Assembly: GCA_030248295.1 (NCBI GenBank)
Contig: JASANH010000626.1
Coordinates: 1,364,001-1,428,000, forward strand
Reading direction: 5' to 3'
Length of the DNA: 64,000 nucleotides
Source of the DNA: Mesodorylaimus sp. YZB2_4
Taxonomy: Eukaryota > Nematoda > Enoplea > Dorylaimida > Dorylaimidae
Made by a program: the position numbers and the translations under genes. Numbering within the stretch: position 1 is the stretch's first letter; each line of letters starts with the position of its first letter. Below the pieces are notes generated by a model. That model ran no database searches, was not told where the DNA came from, and saw only the letters and a program-made list of their open reading frames with translations. Of the stretch, positions 1 through 12,366 are shown in pieces.

Positions 1-2319
1 CTCTTCGATGAAGCACATAAATTCGTATTTTATGAACAAGAAAAACAGGTAACCGCTGGTCCTGACGTGTCCCAGATTTTGAGATATTGATCTACTGGTC
101 CCATGATTGCTCCTCACAACAGCTTGCATTAATCGGTAGTTCTAATCCTACTTGCCATAGTTGCCTTTCACTGCTGACCAGTCGACTCCCTATAGGCGCC
201 AGCTTTTTCCAGGATATACAGTACTGTATTTATGCCAGTTCTGCTGATCGTGAGTGTCAACCAAAATACTAGGGGTGCCTATGAATATTTGACGACACTG
301 TATTTCCTGATTGTCGTTTGTGATATACTGTAAGTGATTTGAATATCGCGCGCGCATGTTATACGCATCGATTCTCGTATGCTGTTTGAAAATGATTCAT
401 CCGCAGACTAGAGGAGGCATAGGAGCGGAGTGCAAGCAGACTGTTGAGTGTTTGCTGAGACTTTGAGGTAAACGGCCTGGTTTGCTCATTGTACTTCAAT
501 GTGCAGTCAGAATACCAATGCGCGTAAGATCGCTAACGCTACATCGTTCATACTGGGCCACACGTTTATCCAATCCACAGGGTTTCCAACACTCCAGCAA
601 CAACCAAGAAAAAGGTGGAAATCTAGTGTTTCTACATATGTACAAAGATTCCTGCATCGAGAATCACTTACTGACAGTGAATAGGTACCCCATTAGTGAA
701 GCCAGTGCTAAAAGATTCAGGGATGGAAGAGCCCCTAATATCCCAACGGCTGAACCTGTGGCGAGCCATTCACTTCCATCCACCAGTGGCCATTCCACCC
801 AGAAAATTCAACGGTCCCTCCTTGCCTATTAGGTCAGAAAATGCTGACGGAAATCCGACGACAAAGTGAGAATACCTAGTTTTTTCGTACAGAATATTTT
901 ACAAACAAAGTTTACCATCAAACAGGAAGAGTCACAAAGATGACTCATATTTCAGCGTCACAGCTAGAAAGGAAGCAAACGGTGCATTCTTCGTCCAATC
1001 CTGCTGATGATGATGACTAATAAACCTTTGAGAAGGAATGATAATGATTACCTTACCTACTTGTTATCATATTTTACATATAACAGTCTCACCGCTTGTG
1101 AAGCCTCCTTCTGGGAAGGTAAAACAGCATTGAGCGTAAGGACGTCTTGAGAAATTCAGAGACTTCTCTTCTCCAGTTCAGACCTTTCTGGTGCGGACCA
1201 GGAAGCAGTGTGCGGCGGTTTCGTTCATAAATCTGTCATCGTGTTTATTATTGTGAACATGCTGGTGACAAAGGGGGACTTTATCAGCCTGATGCATCTT
1301 ATAGTCTGGGATCACCACATCGCTGAGCTCCGGATTAAAAGCGGGGAATCCAAAAGCACAGGATGCACTTATGACGCACGGTGTAGGCCACTTTCTAATA
1401 TGTACTGTAGGTGCCCTAAGAGCGTCCGGCCGATAATGCGCAGACGATAGATTGTTCAAAGTTCGTGCGCTCGATGCAGAACTGCTACAATTTTTCGAGC
1501 GTACAACGCGATAAAGTAGACTGATGATCGACAGAACGCGATGGCAATGTCAGCCACGCTGATTCTGCTGAACATCTCCGTACCCTTGCATATGCACTAG
1601 TTATTGCTGCCAAGCTGAAACGAAGAGAAGCCGTCAAAAGTATAAAACTGGCACCAACATCAATTTAGACTCGATAAAGAGCAATTTTCATCAATTTAGC
1701 CATAGTTAATTCATTGTCATCAAAAGCTTTTCGGTTTAACACTCCCAAGACCAGATTTTTGAGGGTGAGCATAGCCCATACAGAACGAAGGCAAATGCCT
1801 GGATTTAGAGTCATTAGTTGGTTTGGATGAAGATGTACGGTACAATGCGGAGCGCAAGTGGTGAGTCGGGGGTACTGTGTTCACTAGGTGAGCTCCCATG
1901 AGATATTGTTTCGACTTTTTCAAACAAAGAACAAACGACAAGTTAGAAAATGACTTCATAAGCCCTGACAAAAGCATCCCGCTTACTTAGATACCGGGTT
2001 CATCCTCGTGTCGTCAGGTTGTATGACAGGGACTTGAGGGGATTGAGGGGAGGCACCGAGTACTTGAGATAGGAGATAAATTAGGACACAGTTTGTGAGG
2101 GCAGTAATTTCAGACTTCCCGCACGCAAGATTCACAATTTTATCGCGGGAAATACACGAAGATCTGTCCAAGGCGATAGTGTGAAGCACGATGCTGTAAA
2201 CTACTAGCGGTCCAGTCCCTATCACTCTTTGCCAGTGGCAGCCCAGTCGGTCGCGCGGTCGTCGAGACTATCATCATCATCGTTGGTTGTTGGTTGAAGT
2301 TGGCTACCTGACGGTCGAA
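1..2319. other. Intergenic stretch, no confident gene
   Basis: No open frame here has family resemblance or a consistent exon chain. The first 48 bases are open in frame 1 and end in CAG followed by GTAACC, so they could be the 3' end of an exon of a plus-strand gene lying to the left. Sixteen codons are too few to call it. Confidence 0.4.
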
Positions 2320-2532
2320 ATGGGTGGCGGTGCCGTGGTGGTCGCCGCTGTCGTCGTGTCTCCATTGATCTACCTCGGCGTGCACAAGTTCAGAGTGGAG
2401 AAGGGACAGCCGGGACTGCCAATGGCGCAAGAAATCTTGGAGAAGATCGACGCGGCGGCTGGTACTACATTGGCTCCGAGGGGCAGTGTTGGAGGCGGCA
2501 GCGGTGGCGGCGCTGATGCTCCCGCTCAATGA
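2320..2532 (+). CDS. Small single-pass membrane protein, family copy 1
   Basis: Encodes 70 residues in one exon. Start chosen at the ATG at 2320, where the three related copies in this window also start (MG-GG/AG). Residues 1-20 are a hydrophobic, Val/Ala-rich membrane segment. They are followed by a conserved core, YLGVHKFRVEKG then GLPMAQEILEKIDAAAGT, and a Gly/Ala/Pro-rich tail. The core is shared with copies at 33.7, 35.2 and 40.95 kb, which argues that it is a real protein under selection. I do not recognise the family. The topology suggests a tiny N-terminally anchored membrane protein with a soluble, probably helical, tail; function unknown. This is the most divergent plus-strand copy and has a longer glycine tail. 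An AATAAA at 2854 could serve as poly(A) signal. Confidence 0.8.
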   Translation: MGGGAVVVAAVVVSPLIYLGVHKFRVEKGQPGLPMAQEILEKIDAAAGTTLAPRGSVGGGSGGGADAPAQ

Positions 2533-3103
2533 ACGTCGAAACAGTCTCGATGGCAGCGAAGGAGGGAAACGATGTGATGAGATGATCTGATGATGTCGAG
2601 TGATCAGACTGCGTGCGTCCGCTGTGTTTTGAGACCGTGTTCGTGCCAGGTAATGGTAAAGTGCGCACGAGTTGTCTTCGTGAATGAGGGGACTGACCAT
2701 TGACGATCAGCACATCAGCGGGATCACCCCGACGTGTTAGTAAGCGCCCGGTTATCGAGCATCTAAGCGACGCATTATGGGAAATCAGAATAAGTCATAA
2801 TCACTGCGATCCCGAGACCATTAGCAAAGGAAACATACGATGAATATAACTCGAATAAAACTACCGTCTACTTAATAAAATACCGAGTATCCACTACAAC
2901 AAAGTCTACGTGCGGGTTTTCTTCCTCGCGCCGAGCTTTCTGTAATCAAAACCGAACTTTTCTGTGGATATCTCGGTCGAGATCTGACGCTGGATGCTCG
3001 TTTCACATCCTGAAAGGTGCACTCTAGCATAACCATTTCCATGCTTGCGGCTGAACGAGTTTGCCTTTTCTGGCATGCAATGGGGAGCTGACCTAAGCTT
3101 AGC

Positions 3104-4733
3104 TCACCTGCTAACTTGTGGCCCCATGTTTGCTAATAATGGTTCTTTCAAATGCATGTCACGATAGGCATTCCCATGGTCGTTGGCCATTCCCAATCCA
3201 TTGACGTCGAGCCACAACTGATTGACCACGTCATAAACGAATAATATATCGACCCGTGTTTGCAAATCTTTCAGAATAAAGTAGGCATCGGTCAGGAGAT
3301 GATTTCTCAAAAATTCTTGTACCGGAGTTTTAGTTTGCCCAGTATATGCTCGATTCACTTCGGCTTCGCCCGAGCGTTGATATCTGGACGATGCCTGGCT
3401 CAAGCATTTTTGTATGAACCACTTACGAGGCCACGGCAACACAATGAATAGGCTGCGGACGAATTCAATCCAAGCCACGGGGAGGATCAGAAGGAAGGCA
3501 AACCAAAGCACGATTGTAACCCGATCATAGACCACGCTCATTGGTAGATAACATTGGAAGGAATAGCGATGAACATTGCCGAGCTTTCTCGCCTAGAAAT
3601 GGTCCGAAAAATTGTGATTCGGAGACGACCTACACGATATTCTTATCAACCTTGCGTCACACAGCTTCCCATTTTCCTCTTGGGGAGAGAATCAAAGATA
3701 GCGGGAATGCCATAGTATATCCGGCTCGGGGTGAAGATATGTTTAGCCAGGAGTACTGTTTGGCCCTAACTTGATTCACCTGGATTATCTACACTTCGAA
3801 AGAAACCTGGACACAAAGCAGCAGGGCCCGTACCCGTTGCTAATGGCCTACTGAACTCTCACCTCAACGTCACACGTAAATGCCGATGGAAATAAACTTT
3901 TCGTGACAGCGTCTTCTTTTCCTTTCTCCTCCTGATTAAATAAACTGAGTTGTTTGAAACCATAATCGTATTTGGAATCCCCCAACTTCAGGAAATCCGA
4001 GAACTGATCAAAGGCGTTCTTGACCACAAGTGCATAGGATAGGTTGACCAGGATATACGTCACTGCCAATCGCCCAAAGGGTAAGTAGCGCTTAATGATA
4101 TTTATGATGCGAGTGACCTTGGCCAGACACCCAGTGTTTTCGGATTCATGTAGGCTATAGTTGGCATGAAACACGTTGGCCGTCGATCTCGCTACTGCTC
4201 GTCTGCTTGGCTCGTCCAAAGTATGGTAAGTAGCGGCTGTTTTTGTCAGATTATCCAAGTGCACATCTGCAATCTTGTTATGTCAATATGGATCAAAGAA
4301 ATGTGAAAAGCATACCCGAGGTTTGGGTTGAAAGTAGCCATATAACACGCGGAAGGCGTAGGAGCACACCATGCCATAGAAGGAGTAAGGGTAAGTAGGT
4401 TTCGTATCGGTGGTGACGTTGGGATCTGCCCTCCACACCTACACTGGTTTCGTAATACGTTGACACACGCTGACAATACATATCGGCGTACTAAAATCAA
4501 GACGAGCGTAAAAAATGTCGTCGACTGAAATGGATTGCACTCACTTTCTGCATCTCGATGGCCGTATTAGGAACCAAACAGAGGATTGGGCGCCAAAAGT
4601 ATTCAATAAGAGCTACCAATGCAGCCAGAAATAAAAATATATTGCTAAGCACTGTGCCAATATAAAAATCAGCTGGATCAGCAGATCGATATTTGCGAAG
4701 GTTGTGGAAAATCGACACGATAAAGTTGGCCAT
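3104..4733 (-). CDS. Innexin gap-junction channel subunit
   Basis: Four exons: 4733-4545, 4490-4316, 4266-3863 and 3592-3104. All junctions are GT-AG with matching phase and give 418 residues, normal for innexins. Innexins form gap junctions and hemichannels in invertebrates. Seen: a short N-terminus, TM1, then loop-1 cysteines in PILC and MYC. TM2 starts at YETYLPLLLLWHGVLLRLP, a weakened form of the family YYQWV-P signature. The intracellular loop ends in FPSAFTC; loop-2 cysteines are TC and QCYLPM, followed by TM4. The C-terminal region carries the usual FLRxxLLxDAYFILK-like block. The start at 4733 gives the typical 17 residues before the conserved Asp; another ATG frame extends 13 codons upstream. 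The third intron (about 270 nt) is much longer than the other two (about 50 nt). Confidence 0.88.
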
Positions 4734-7176
4734 TTTATTTTCTCTTCGACTCGTTTTGGGTATTTGCTGCAAAGAGGAGTAAAACTGGGAATAGTTTCGG
4801 TCGAAAGGATAGGGATGGTGACAAATATTCCAGCCCGCGAAATGTCATTTTTAAAGTGCCCTCACAAACTGGATGCGGCATGGTCAAACTAGTTTTTGGG
4901 ACAGAAAGTTCGCCCGTCCTCGCATACTTTTATTCAAAACAGCGGTGCCTGAAAATTCTTTAAAAACGTTCGTTCAGACCGTTTCATGACTTCTAAGTGA
5001 TTCAAGAAGTCAGAAAGTAGTAGCTTCTGGTGTCAAAAACCTACGTTGTGTCAGAACGGGCGGTGTTTGCTCATCAATGGCGGGCGTGTAGTAGAGACGT
5101 TTCCTGCCGGATCATAAGTCGTTCGGGTAGTTTACTCATGCAGAATAGTTGCATAGTCAACATTAATCCCAGTTGTCAAAGTAAGACCGCCTTTCCGAAA
5201 AAAGTACTAGTCTTGAAACACTGTGAGTCCCGTGACGAGCCCGATTCCCTTCTTGGGTGTGATGACTTTGCATAACATTTTATGAGTACAATCATATCTC
5301 CCGACAAGTGCTGACTGAGGAACATTATGCAACTGAGCAATCCCAGGACATCAGCGTTTAAACGTAACAATGCACTTTAACAGGTTTGGACCCAGCCGGA
5401 AAGAAGTTCAAACTAACAAGGGAACATCGCCAACCGTTAAGTGGAACTTGTAAGAGCTGAAATCCCGCTTTAAAATCAACAAATCCTCAATCCCAGCTTA
5501 TGACACATTTTCCCACTCAAACCTCAACGCAGATAACTAACCGAGCCCATCTCGCTCGTCTGCACTCAAGATGAGTAGAGCAAAGGCACGACTCAACCTT
5601 CTTTCAGCTCTCATCGAACTCCTTTTATTTCCGCTTCTTACTTTATATATTAGGCTCCTCTCGCACGGGCCATAAACAAAGGCGGGGAGGGATGAATCAA
5701 AGACAGCTGCTTTAGTTAGGCCCTTAAGAAGATGCCATCATCGATCTCTTTTCTACTCATTTCACTTTCCTTGACAAGCTGCCTGGTTACAGTATGACGT
5801 TGCAATGGAAAATATGCTTTTCGGCTTGACTTTTTTCCGTGCATTTGTCCTGCTGGTCGCTTTTTGCTGCTCCGTTTAGCAATACGCGGCAGCTCTTTCC
5901 CCAATCAGTTTGTCTCCCAGCTTCAATGGATTTGAAAGTGGAGCCTGTTGAGCAGCTGTTTCTCGCATCCAAAGATCCTGGCGGGATAGAATACTTCAGC
6001 CTGGTCGCAAAAAAGACGAATTTCCGTAATATTTTGAAACACAGATTTTGTTTATCTAACTCTGCTACGCAAACAGCGTACCAAGGACATGCTTAGAACA
6101 CCCCACTCCGGGGTAAGCTGGGCTGGGTAACGCTATGAGCTGTGTCGATTCAGATAAACATAGATAACAGAAGCCATTAAGCTAAGGGAAGCCATGTCCA
6201 ACTCCCCGCTTTACAAGTCCAATCTTTTGCAGGGAGTCCGACCTTGCCAAAAGAAGCCTGGCTAGGGAAACTTTTACCTCGTGTAGGAGAAGTTTTTTTA
6301 TAGATACAGCAGCATCCAAGCATCTCAGACTCTTTAGTGCTGGCTAGTTGCGTTTATTTCTGTCAGTTATGTTTCGACTGTCAGTTTTATGCGCACTTTC
6401 ACGTAAACTCTGATTTTACTGGAAACTTTCAATAGCAGAAAATTTTTCGGTGATCCAGACACCTCAACTGTATACTGCAGTTTTGGATTCAGATGGCTCT
6501 TTCTCATCCACCCGAATTGTAAGGCTCTCGCTCACAACAAGCTGCCACGAAAAGGAGTAGCGGCTCATTTTACTGCATCTTAGCTATCAAGACAGCGTTG
6601 ATGCCAAAGGGAAAACTTCGAATAGATAAGCAGGAAAATGGGAACCGTGTGAAACTAATGCTAATTATTCAAATTCTCATTATGGCGGTCAGAAAAAGGG
6701 CAAGGGATCAGACCATGCTATCAATCAAGACAGAGTAAGACCAAATATTCTAGTCACTCTGCAGGCATCTTCCATTTGTCACACCGCTACCAACGATGCA
6801 TTAGTCTTAATGACTGTTTTTAACCGACTTTCTGGAAGAACATATCCGTTTTGTACTTCGTTGCGGGAAGGATATCAGTGTGGCTGAAGGGTCTTGTATG
6901 ATACAAGGTGGAGAAGCGCTTGTTTTTGTCTAGCAGTTACCGCAAAGAGGCTTGTCGGCTCCAATTAAAATGACGCATTCGAAAATGACCCGCGAAGCAG
7001 AAAATCAGCAAGAATCTTGGCGCGCAACCTGTCCACATATCTTACAATTTGAATAGTGGACGTTTCTTTCTGGCTGGGATTTGAAAAATATCCCTTGTAA
7101 TTCGTCTTAGACTATGTATAACTATCATCTTTTTCAACCATGACTATTTTATCTTCTTTTCTTATACGTCAGGTAC
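4734..7176. other. Intergenic, nothing recognised
   Basis: About 2.4 kb between the innexin 5' end and the 3' end of the receptor gene. Only short open frames on both strands, without domain resemblance or coherent exon chains. No repeat copy recognised. Confidence 0.5.
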
Positions 7177-9258
7177 TCAACCGGAAATAGTTCCGTTCGA
7201 ATAAAATTGTATCGAGGTCGTGCTTTGAACTAGCAAGGTGAGGTACGTGATAATAAGAGAAGCAACCTGCAACAAAAAATTATTCAGTAAAAGTAACCCC
7301 CAACGTGGTAGACCGCATTTCGTCTGGGTCTGCATTATTGGAGGGGAAGGACCCATGATGCTCATGCACCGTTCCAAAGCAGCCAACCAAGTCCCCCCGA
7401 CATGGTACGCCTGAAACGTCACGCAGCTGAGGCTTCATGCAGAGGCTCGATGGCTAACTGGGTCCTTCACAAAACTTACAGTCAATGCTAACGATTTTGT
7501 GACCACGAAATAACCAGCTGCGCTCATTCCAACTTGGCACTCGGCTTGTCGCAGCAGCCACATGGCCAGATTAGAAGTCTGAAAAACAAGGGGTGGCAGA
7601 CTAATGGATCAATTCGTTATGCACTGCTTTCGTCCATCCTACAGTATGTCTCTTTTTAAATACACTTTTGGGCCGAAGCCTGTTTTGCCTATAGCCGGCC
7701 AGCAGTCAAACCTTGTAAGCAAGGCTGAGCGGGGACCCACAGCAGCGCCCCTCTGCGTGTCTCCCCTAGGAGCACCTCCACGCGAGGGCATCCTGGACTG
7801 GACACCGGCTTCCTCGGACGATGCGGGCGGGCTTCAAACCCTGAGGTGTTCGGCAGCTGAGGCTGTCTACTCGTTTGGCTTCCATCTCTCCACCGCAAGG
7901 CCAGCGAGGGTTTATGATTAGCAAGCCGATCTCCATCACCGGGGATAGAACCCGGGGAGAGTCCAGCCACTCGCTCCCAAGCAATATGGGGAGACGAATG
8001 CCGAACTGCTGCATCGCCGCGGCCGCCGTACAGTATGTCTCTGCGTTTGCCCCATAGGTGACACTACCTGCACATCTGACCAAATTGTGTTATCTTCGTC
8101 CTTCAAACCGATTGTAATGCGGACTACCTCGGCGGTACGAGCAGCCTAAAACATGCAGCTCAAAATAAAAATGAAGCGAAAAAAGAGGACATTTTACCTC
8201 CTCGTAAAGAGTAGCTGGGACAAAAGTTAAGCCAGACAACTGTAGAAAACACATTGCCAGTATAAAAGCCAAGAACCAGCAGCGAGCCGAGTCGAGGTTC
8301 CAGCACAGATTATAGAGGAGAAGAATGACAGTTGGAATATTGGCGGCGAACATGGCGAATATGTAAGTTCCAAAGACTTCATTGCTCTTTTGTAAAGCTT
8401 TCGACAAGAGAACGTGCGTTCTCAACAAACATAGTAGCTCTTCCCTGGTGACCACAGTGACCGATTGAATTTCGTTATTCAGGTACTTGAACTCAGAAAA
8501 CATGAACTTGCAACAAGTCGTAAAGACTGCATTGGCCATAAGCCAACACCCGCCACCATATGCCAGGCCTCAAATAGAATCTATTGTAATCCAAGAAACA
8601 CTTCCCCATCCACACAGCTCTAAGCTCTGGTCCTACTGCATACTATCCTCGCACACAATCCTTCCCCGCAAATCTGGAAGATCAGATAAGACTTACCAAA
8701 AATAAGAATATTCTGAAGTGCAGGATGTCCGATCGTCATGTTGGCTCGTTCTTCTTTCATTAAGACTATCCCAACCATTCCTACTGTGGCAGATAATATC
8801 ATGCAGGTGGATACGATGGCTAAACACACTTTATGCACGAAAAGACTAGCCTGGATCCCTCGCTCCTCGTTGGCCTTTCGTATCATTGTCATAATTCCCT
8901 TTATGCTCCCCGACGACATCCACTTCATTAGATGGAATGCGGCTACCAGCTGCTGAAACATCCAGGCCGATACCCCCAAAAGGTTGGAGCCCTTGGCCAA
9001 ATCTTGACGCAGGTAATAGTACGATCGTGCTACGATGACCAGGGAAACGAGAATCACCCTGATCAGCATGCACAGCACTACACGATGTAATAAACGGCAA
9101 CACCGAGTAGCTTGAAGACGACGAGGTAAATAAATACCCCACAGAAAAAGGAGTACTTTGAAAGGTCGTAGTAGATTGTTTGAGGGATATGAGTTAGGCT
9201 CCTCACGGTGCATGGTGGTAGATGACGTAGCTGCTTCAGGAATGGCCAAGTAGACCAC
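7177..9258 (-). CDS. Gustatory receptor-like 7TM protein
   Basis: Five exons: 9258-8697, 8568-8198, 8145-8068, 7578-7480 and 7266-7177. Phases agree at every junction and give up to 399 residues, typical for the insect-type chemoreceptor superfamily (7tm_7). These are inverted-topology ligand-gated channels of sensory cells. Seen: an N-terminal LLRPFKVLLFLWGIYLPR block like the conserved Gr start, seven hydrophobic segments, REELLCLLRTHVLLSKAL before a late TM, the final-loop GMSAAGYFVVTKSL, and the last-helix signature TYLTLLVQ, matching Gr TYhhhhhQF. The true start could be the internal ATG at 9213. Intron 3 (489 nt) contains a full tRNA-derived SINE in the same orientation. Family call is firm; ligand unknown. 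Confidence 0.8.
7640..8042 (-). mobile_element. tRNA-derived SINE, full copy with target duplication
   Basis: The element body is 7654-8028 on the minus strand, inside intron 3 of the gustatory receptor-like gene. It is bounded by a perfect 14-bp direct repeat, TACAGTATGTCTCT, at 7640-7653 and 8029-8042, as expected of a target-site duplication. Read on the minus strand it starts with the tRNA-like head (GCGGCCGCGG, an A-box-like GATGCAGCAGTTCGG and a B-box-like GGGTTCTATCCCCGG). It ends with GGCAAAACAGGCTTCGGCCC and an A-rich tail. Confidence 0.88.
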
Positions 9259-10259
9259 CAGACAAACACTTACCAGAGCGACAGTAGCTGCCTTTCAGCT
9301 GGCAGTTGCATAAAGAGAAGAAAGAAATAAAGTCTAATCTAATATGCAGATTCTTATTATGGGCTTACAGAAACATTCGAGGAAAAAGAGACCCGTGAGC
9401 AACACATACCCGCTCAATATATCTATTTCTGCATACCACTCCTTGTCTCGATGTAATTATCGTCATCGTGGTCACGTCGTGGTCTTATATCATGGCATCA
9501 ACCTTTCACACTGGACGCAGCCACTGTAGGGATGGTTTTGACATAGGATTTGACCGGATTAGATAGGAGAACCTTCGTGGTTTTTGGAAGGCCTTTTTAG
9601 TCTTCGCCAGCCAGCTTGACTCCTCTGCCCTGAGTGTCATGCTGTAAGGGGTGCAGTGTTTGAAGGTTTACCGCCCGCCTCCGCCCCATTCAGACTTATG
9701 TACAAGGCCTAGTGATCACAGCGATAAATTTACGTGAATAATAGTGTGCAGTGTTTGTGCGGTTATATGAATGACAACTACCACCTTTGTTACAATAGAT
9801 CTTCCGTACGGGTATAATGGGGGTCACACTCAAAACCGTGTCTCACTGTCTTCCAGTCGATCCTTCATTGACAGCTAATGCTGATCCAGTCGAAGGCACC
9901 TTTTTATCCGACAAGCATATCAACATCGCTCATTAAATTAACATCAACAGGCAATTCTAAAGACGAAGCCCGACTTGTCGACAAGGATGAGAAGACAATG
10001 ACCAGAATATGTTAGCATTGAGTTTATCAAACTCAAGGCAGACTTTTGAGGACGCGCAGGCCCTGCGGCAATCTCCTTGAATAAAGCTAAGGCTGATCAA
10101 AAGGCACCCCGATACGTACATAGCAAAAGGATCCCTAAAGTCGAAAATCAGTTGGATTATGAAAGAAAAACTAAACGAACTGAATTTTGTCAACCAAAGC
10201 GTCGTGTCACGTGTATCATCGCATATCCATGTCCATAACCTCATCGAGTGTCCTCGTGT
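9259..10259. other. Intergenic, nothing recognised
   Basis: About 1 kb separating the receptor gene's 5' end from the calponin-repeat gene's 3' end. The last 200-300 bases are probably the latter's 3' UTR. No repeat or coding pattern seen. Confidence 0.45.
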
Positions 10260-10754
10260 TCATTGCCAGCTGGCACCGCCTTCTGGTGGCAGCTCATCGT
10301 CGTATAATCTATGCAGATGTTTTCCGGTGACATCTCGTGGTGCACCAAATCCAGTCATTCCGCGTTGGGTGGCGAATTGGTTGGTGCCGTACTGCAATGG
10401 CACGACGGCCTCCGATGGTCGCGGGGCATCAGGCTCAGGTGGAATCTCGATGCCTCCGTAAACCGGAGTGGTCGTATTGCGTGGTGAGCCGAAGCCGGTC
10501 ATACCTCGTTGGCTGGCGAATTGGTTCGTCCCGCTTTGCAGTGGGATAATGGCGTCGGAGGCGCGTAATTGTTGGATGGTCCAACGTTTGGGGCCTGTGC
10601 GGGGTCGTGGTGGATTAACGGGCGGCGGGGCACCGGCCAATTTGAAACCAGTAAATTGTTGATGCGATGGATTTTGGTTATGCTGGCTCTGGTGCTGGAA
10701 TCCGCCCGACGATTGGGCCGGTGGGAAGTATCCTTTTTGGGCGTGAGAAACCAT
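10260..10754 (-). CDS. Calponin-repeat protein lacking a CH domain
   Basis: One exon, 164 residues. Start set at the ATG at 10754 (CCAACCATGG context); an in-frame TAA lies a few codons upstream, so the reading frame is complete. After a Gln/Pro/Gly-rich N-terminus (1-65) there are two calponin repeats, about residues 69-92 (IIPLQSGTNQFASQRGMTGF) and 117-141 (VVPLQYGTNQFATQRGMTGF), each ending in GxPR. Calponin repeats bind and stabilise F-actin. In calponin and transgelin they follow a calponin-homology domain, which is absent here and is not found upstream. The layout is closer to UNC-87-like proteins, which are built only of repeats. Probable role: actin bundle or muscle filament stabiliser. 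Third bases are GC-rich, as expected of an abundant protein. Confidence 0.82.
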   Translation of the reverse strand: MVSHAQKGYFPPAQSSGGFQHQSQHNQNPSHQQFTGFKLAGAPPPVNPPRPRTGPKRWTIQQLRASDAIIPLQSGTNQFASQRGMTGFGSPRNTTTPVYGGIEIPPEPDAPRPSEAVVPLQYGTNQFATQRGMTGFGAPRDVTGKHLHRLYDDELPPEGGASWQ

Positions 10755-12366
10755 GGTTGGAGAATCGATGATCACAACTTATTCGCTCGAAATACGAAGT
10801 CGTTGAGTCACAGGCCACAATTTTAAGGGGAAATGGGGAAAATGGAATCCACAACGTCTCGTTGGAAGAAAAACTTCTTGGTCGGCCCTGAAAGCGGCGT
10901 AGTTAAGTTTTATACCGAGCTTGAGTCAAAACAGGTTTTTGTGTAAATAGAATATTCTTGAAGAGATACGCCTTGTGAGTATGGCTGGAGAAAGAGGTTC
11001 GGTATCTCGCCCTACCCACCGGCTGCTTCCAAAATGTTGAGCCCTCGTCGACAGGATTCTCCCAAACGCCGCTTCTCTCTTTCGTCAGCCGGGCAAGAAG
11101 CGGAATTGTATTTTCAGTAATGGTTCGGGCCACTCGAGCTTATGTTTACGTATGATTCAAGAAGAAGAGCCCCGTGCAAAGTTAATAAGCTTAGCTAACG
11201 GATATTCCTCCCTCCTCTGCCTCAACCCGTTCTGCCTTCTGTGCACTAGCTCTGGCCATGGCTCGGCGTAAAACTCCCGCAGCGAACGAGGCCCGAAGAT
11301 TTTTCTTTGAAGAAATTGAAGCCGCCGAGACGGAACATACGCTCTCATCACTTTTCGACCCGTTTTTCGCTCTTTTGACGTAATTTAAGCGCAGCTGACC
11401 TATTTTCATTTATTGCTCTAACTTCCCAGCTTCAACGCGTGAGCAAATGAATCACTCTGCTAATAGACAATACAAGGGCCAGGCATTGGATTTAGATTTT
11501 TGAGTCAGCTTTGACGTCAAAGGAATCACAAATTAAAGCAAAAGTTTAGTTTTTGTTCCCATCTCTCCCACGCACAGGACGGAAGTGAAGCAATGACAAA
11601 GCAGGCATTTGCAGTCTATTGCCAGTGACTGGCTTACTGGCCTCTCTTGTCTTCTTCTAGACCCAATGTGTCAGCTGGCGGGCTTAACAGACTCTTTGAC
11701 TCGCAGTATGTGGAAACGACTTTTGGCCTTGCAACCGAAAGCGAAGCCATTACTGGGTGGACATTGTGGACTTGCTCCTAAGAGGCCAATATTGCCACGC
11801 TATAGTTGATAACCCGAGCCAACAAGCAAGATGCACATAACAGACTAGGCTGGCTAAGGCCGACCGGCATCCTTCATCGAGACAAACCGAAACTAGCAAA
11901 CCAATATCAGAACTATTAGTCAATGCCGTTACCCGTCCCCTCTTCGGACTATTCAGCAACCGAAAGCGCTCTAGGCTGAACACAGTCGTTAACGAGAAAT
12001 TTCAATCAATTCCCTTTCCGTTACTAATCATAGAACGAGTATTGGCGAGGGGACATTGATTGGGGTTTGTAGCTAGCCATACTCCATGTCGTAGCAAGCA
12101 GAGCCAGAAAATACCATTTCGGGCTGATATTTCGGTTTAGTGAGACTACTGGCCCGCAAATGGACGAGCAGAAAATTTATATCAAGCCAGAGCTGTTGAC
12201 TGGACTGAACCAACAAAATTAATGTCCCGGAAGAATGTGAGAAGACGGGCCAAAGGCTAGCTAGCCAATTCCTTCGCATAGCCTCCCAATTGAATGCGGG
12301 TTCCACGATTAGAGACTTTCAAAGCAGACGGTGGTTCAGCCGCGAGCGAGGTCAGGGAACCCGAAA
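10755..12366. other. Intergenic, nothing recognised
   Basis: About 1.6 kb between divergently transcribed genes (calponin-repeat minus, 7TM plus), so it should contain both promoters. Short open frames on the minus strand at 11.0-11.4 kb have no family resemblance. No repeat recognised. Confidence 0.45.

Noticed and set aside
1-48. Open frame ending at a GTAACC donor, possible last bases of an exon
   Set aside because: Sixteen codons only; no domain and no continuing exon found.
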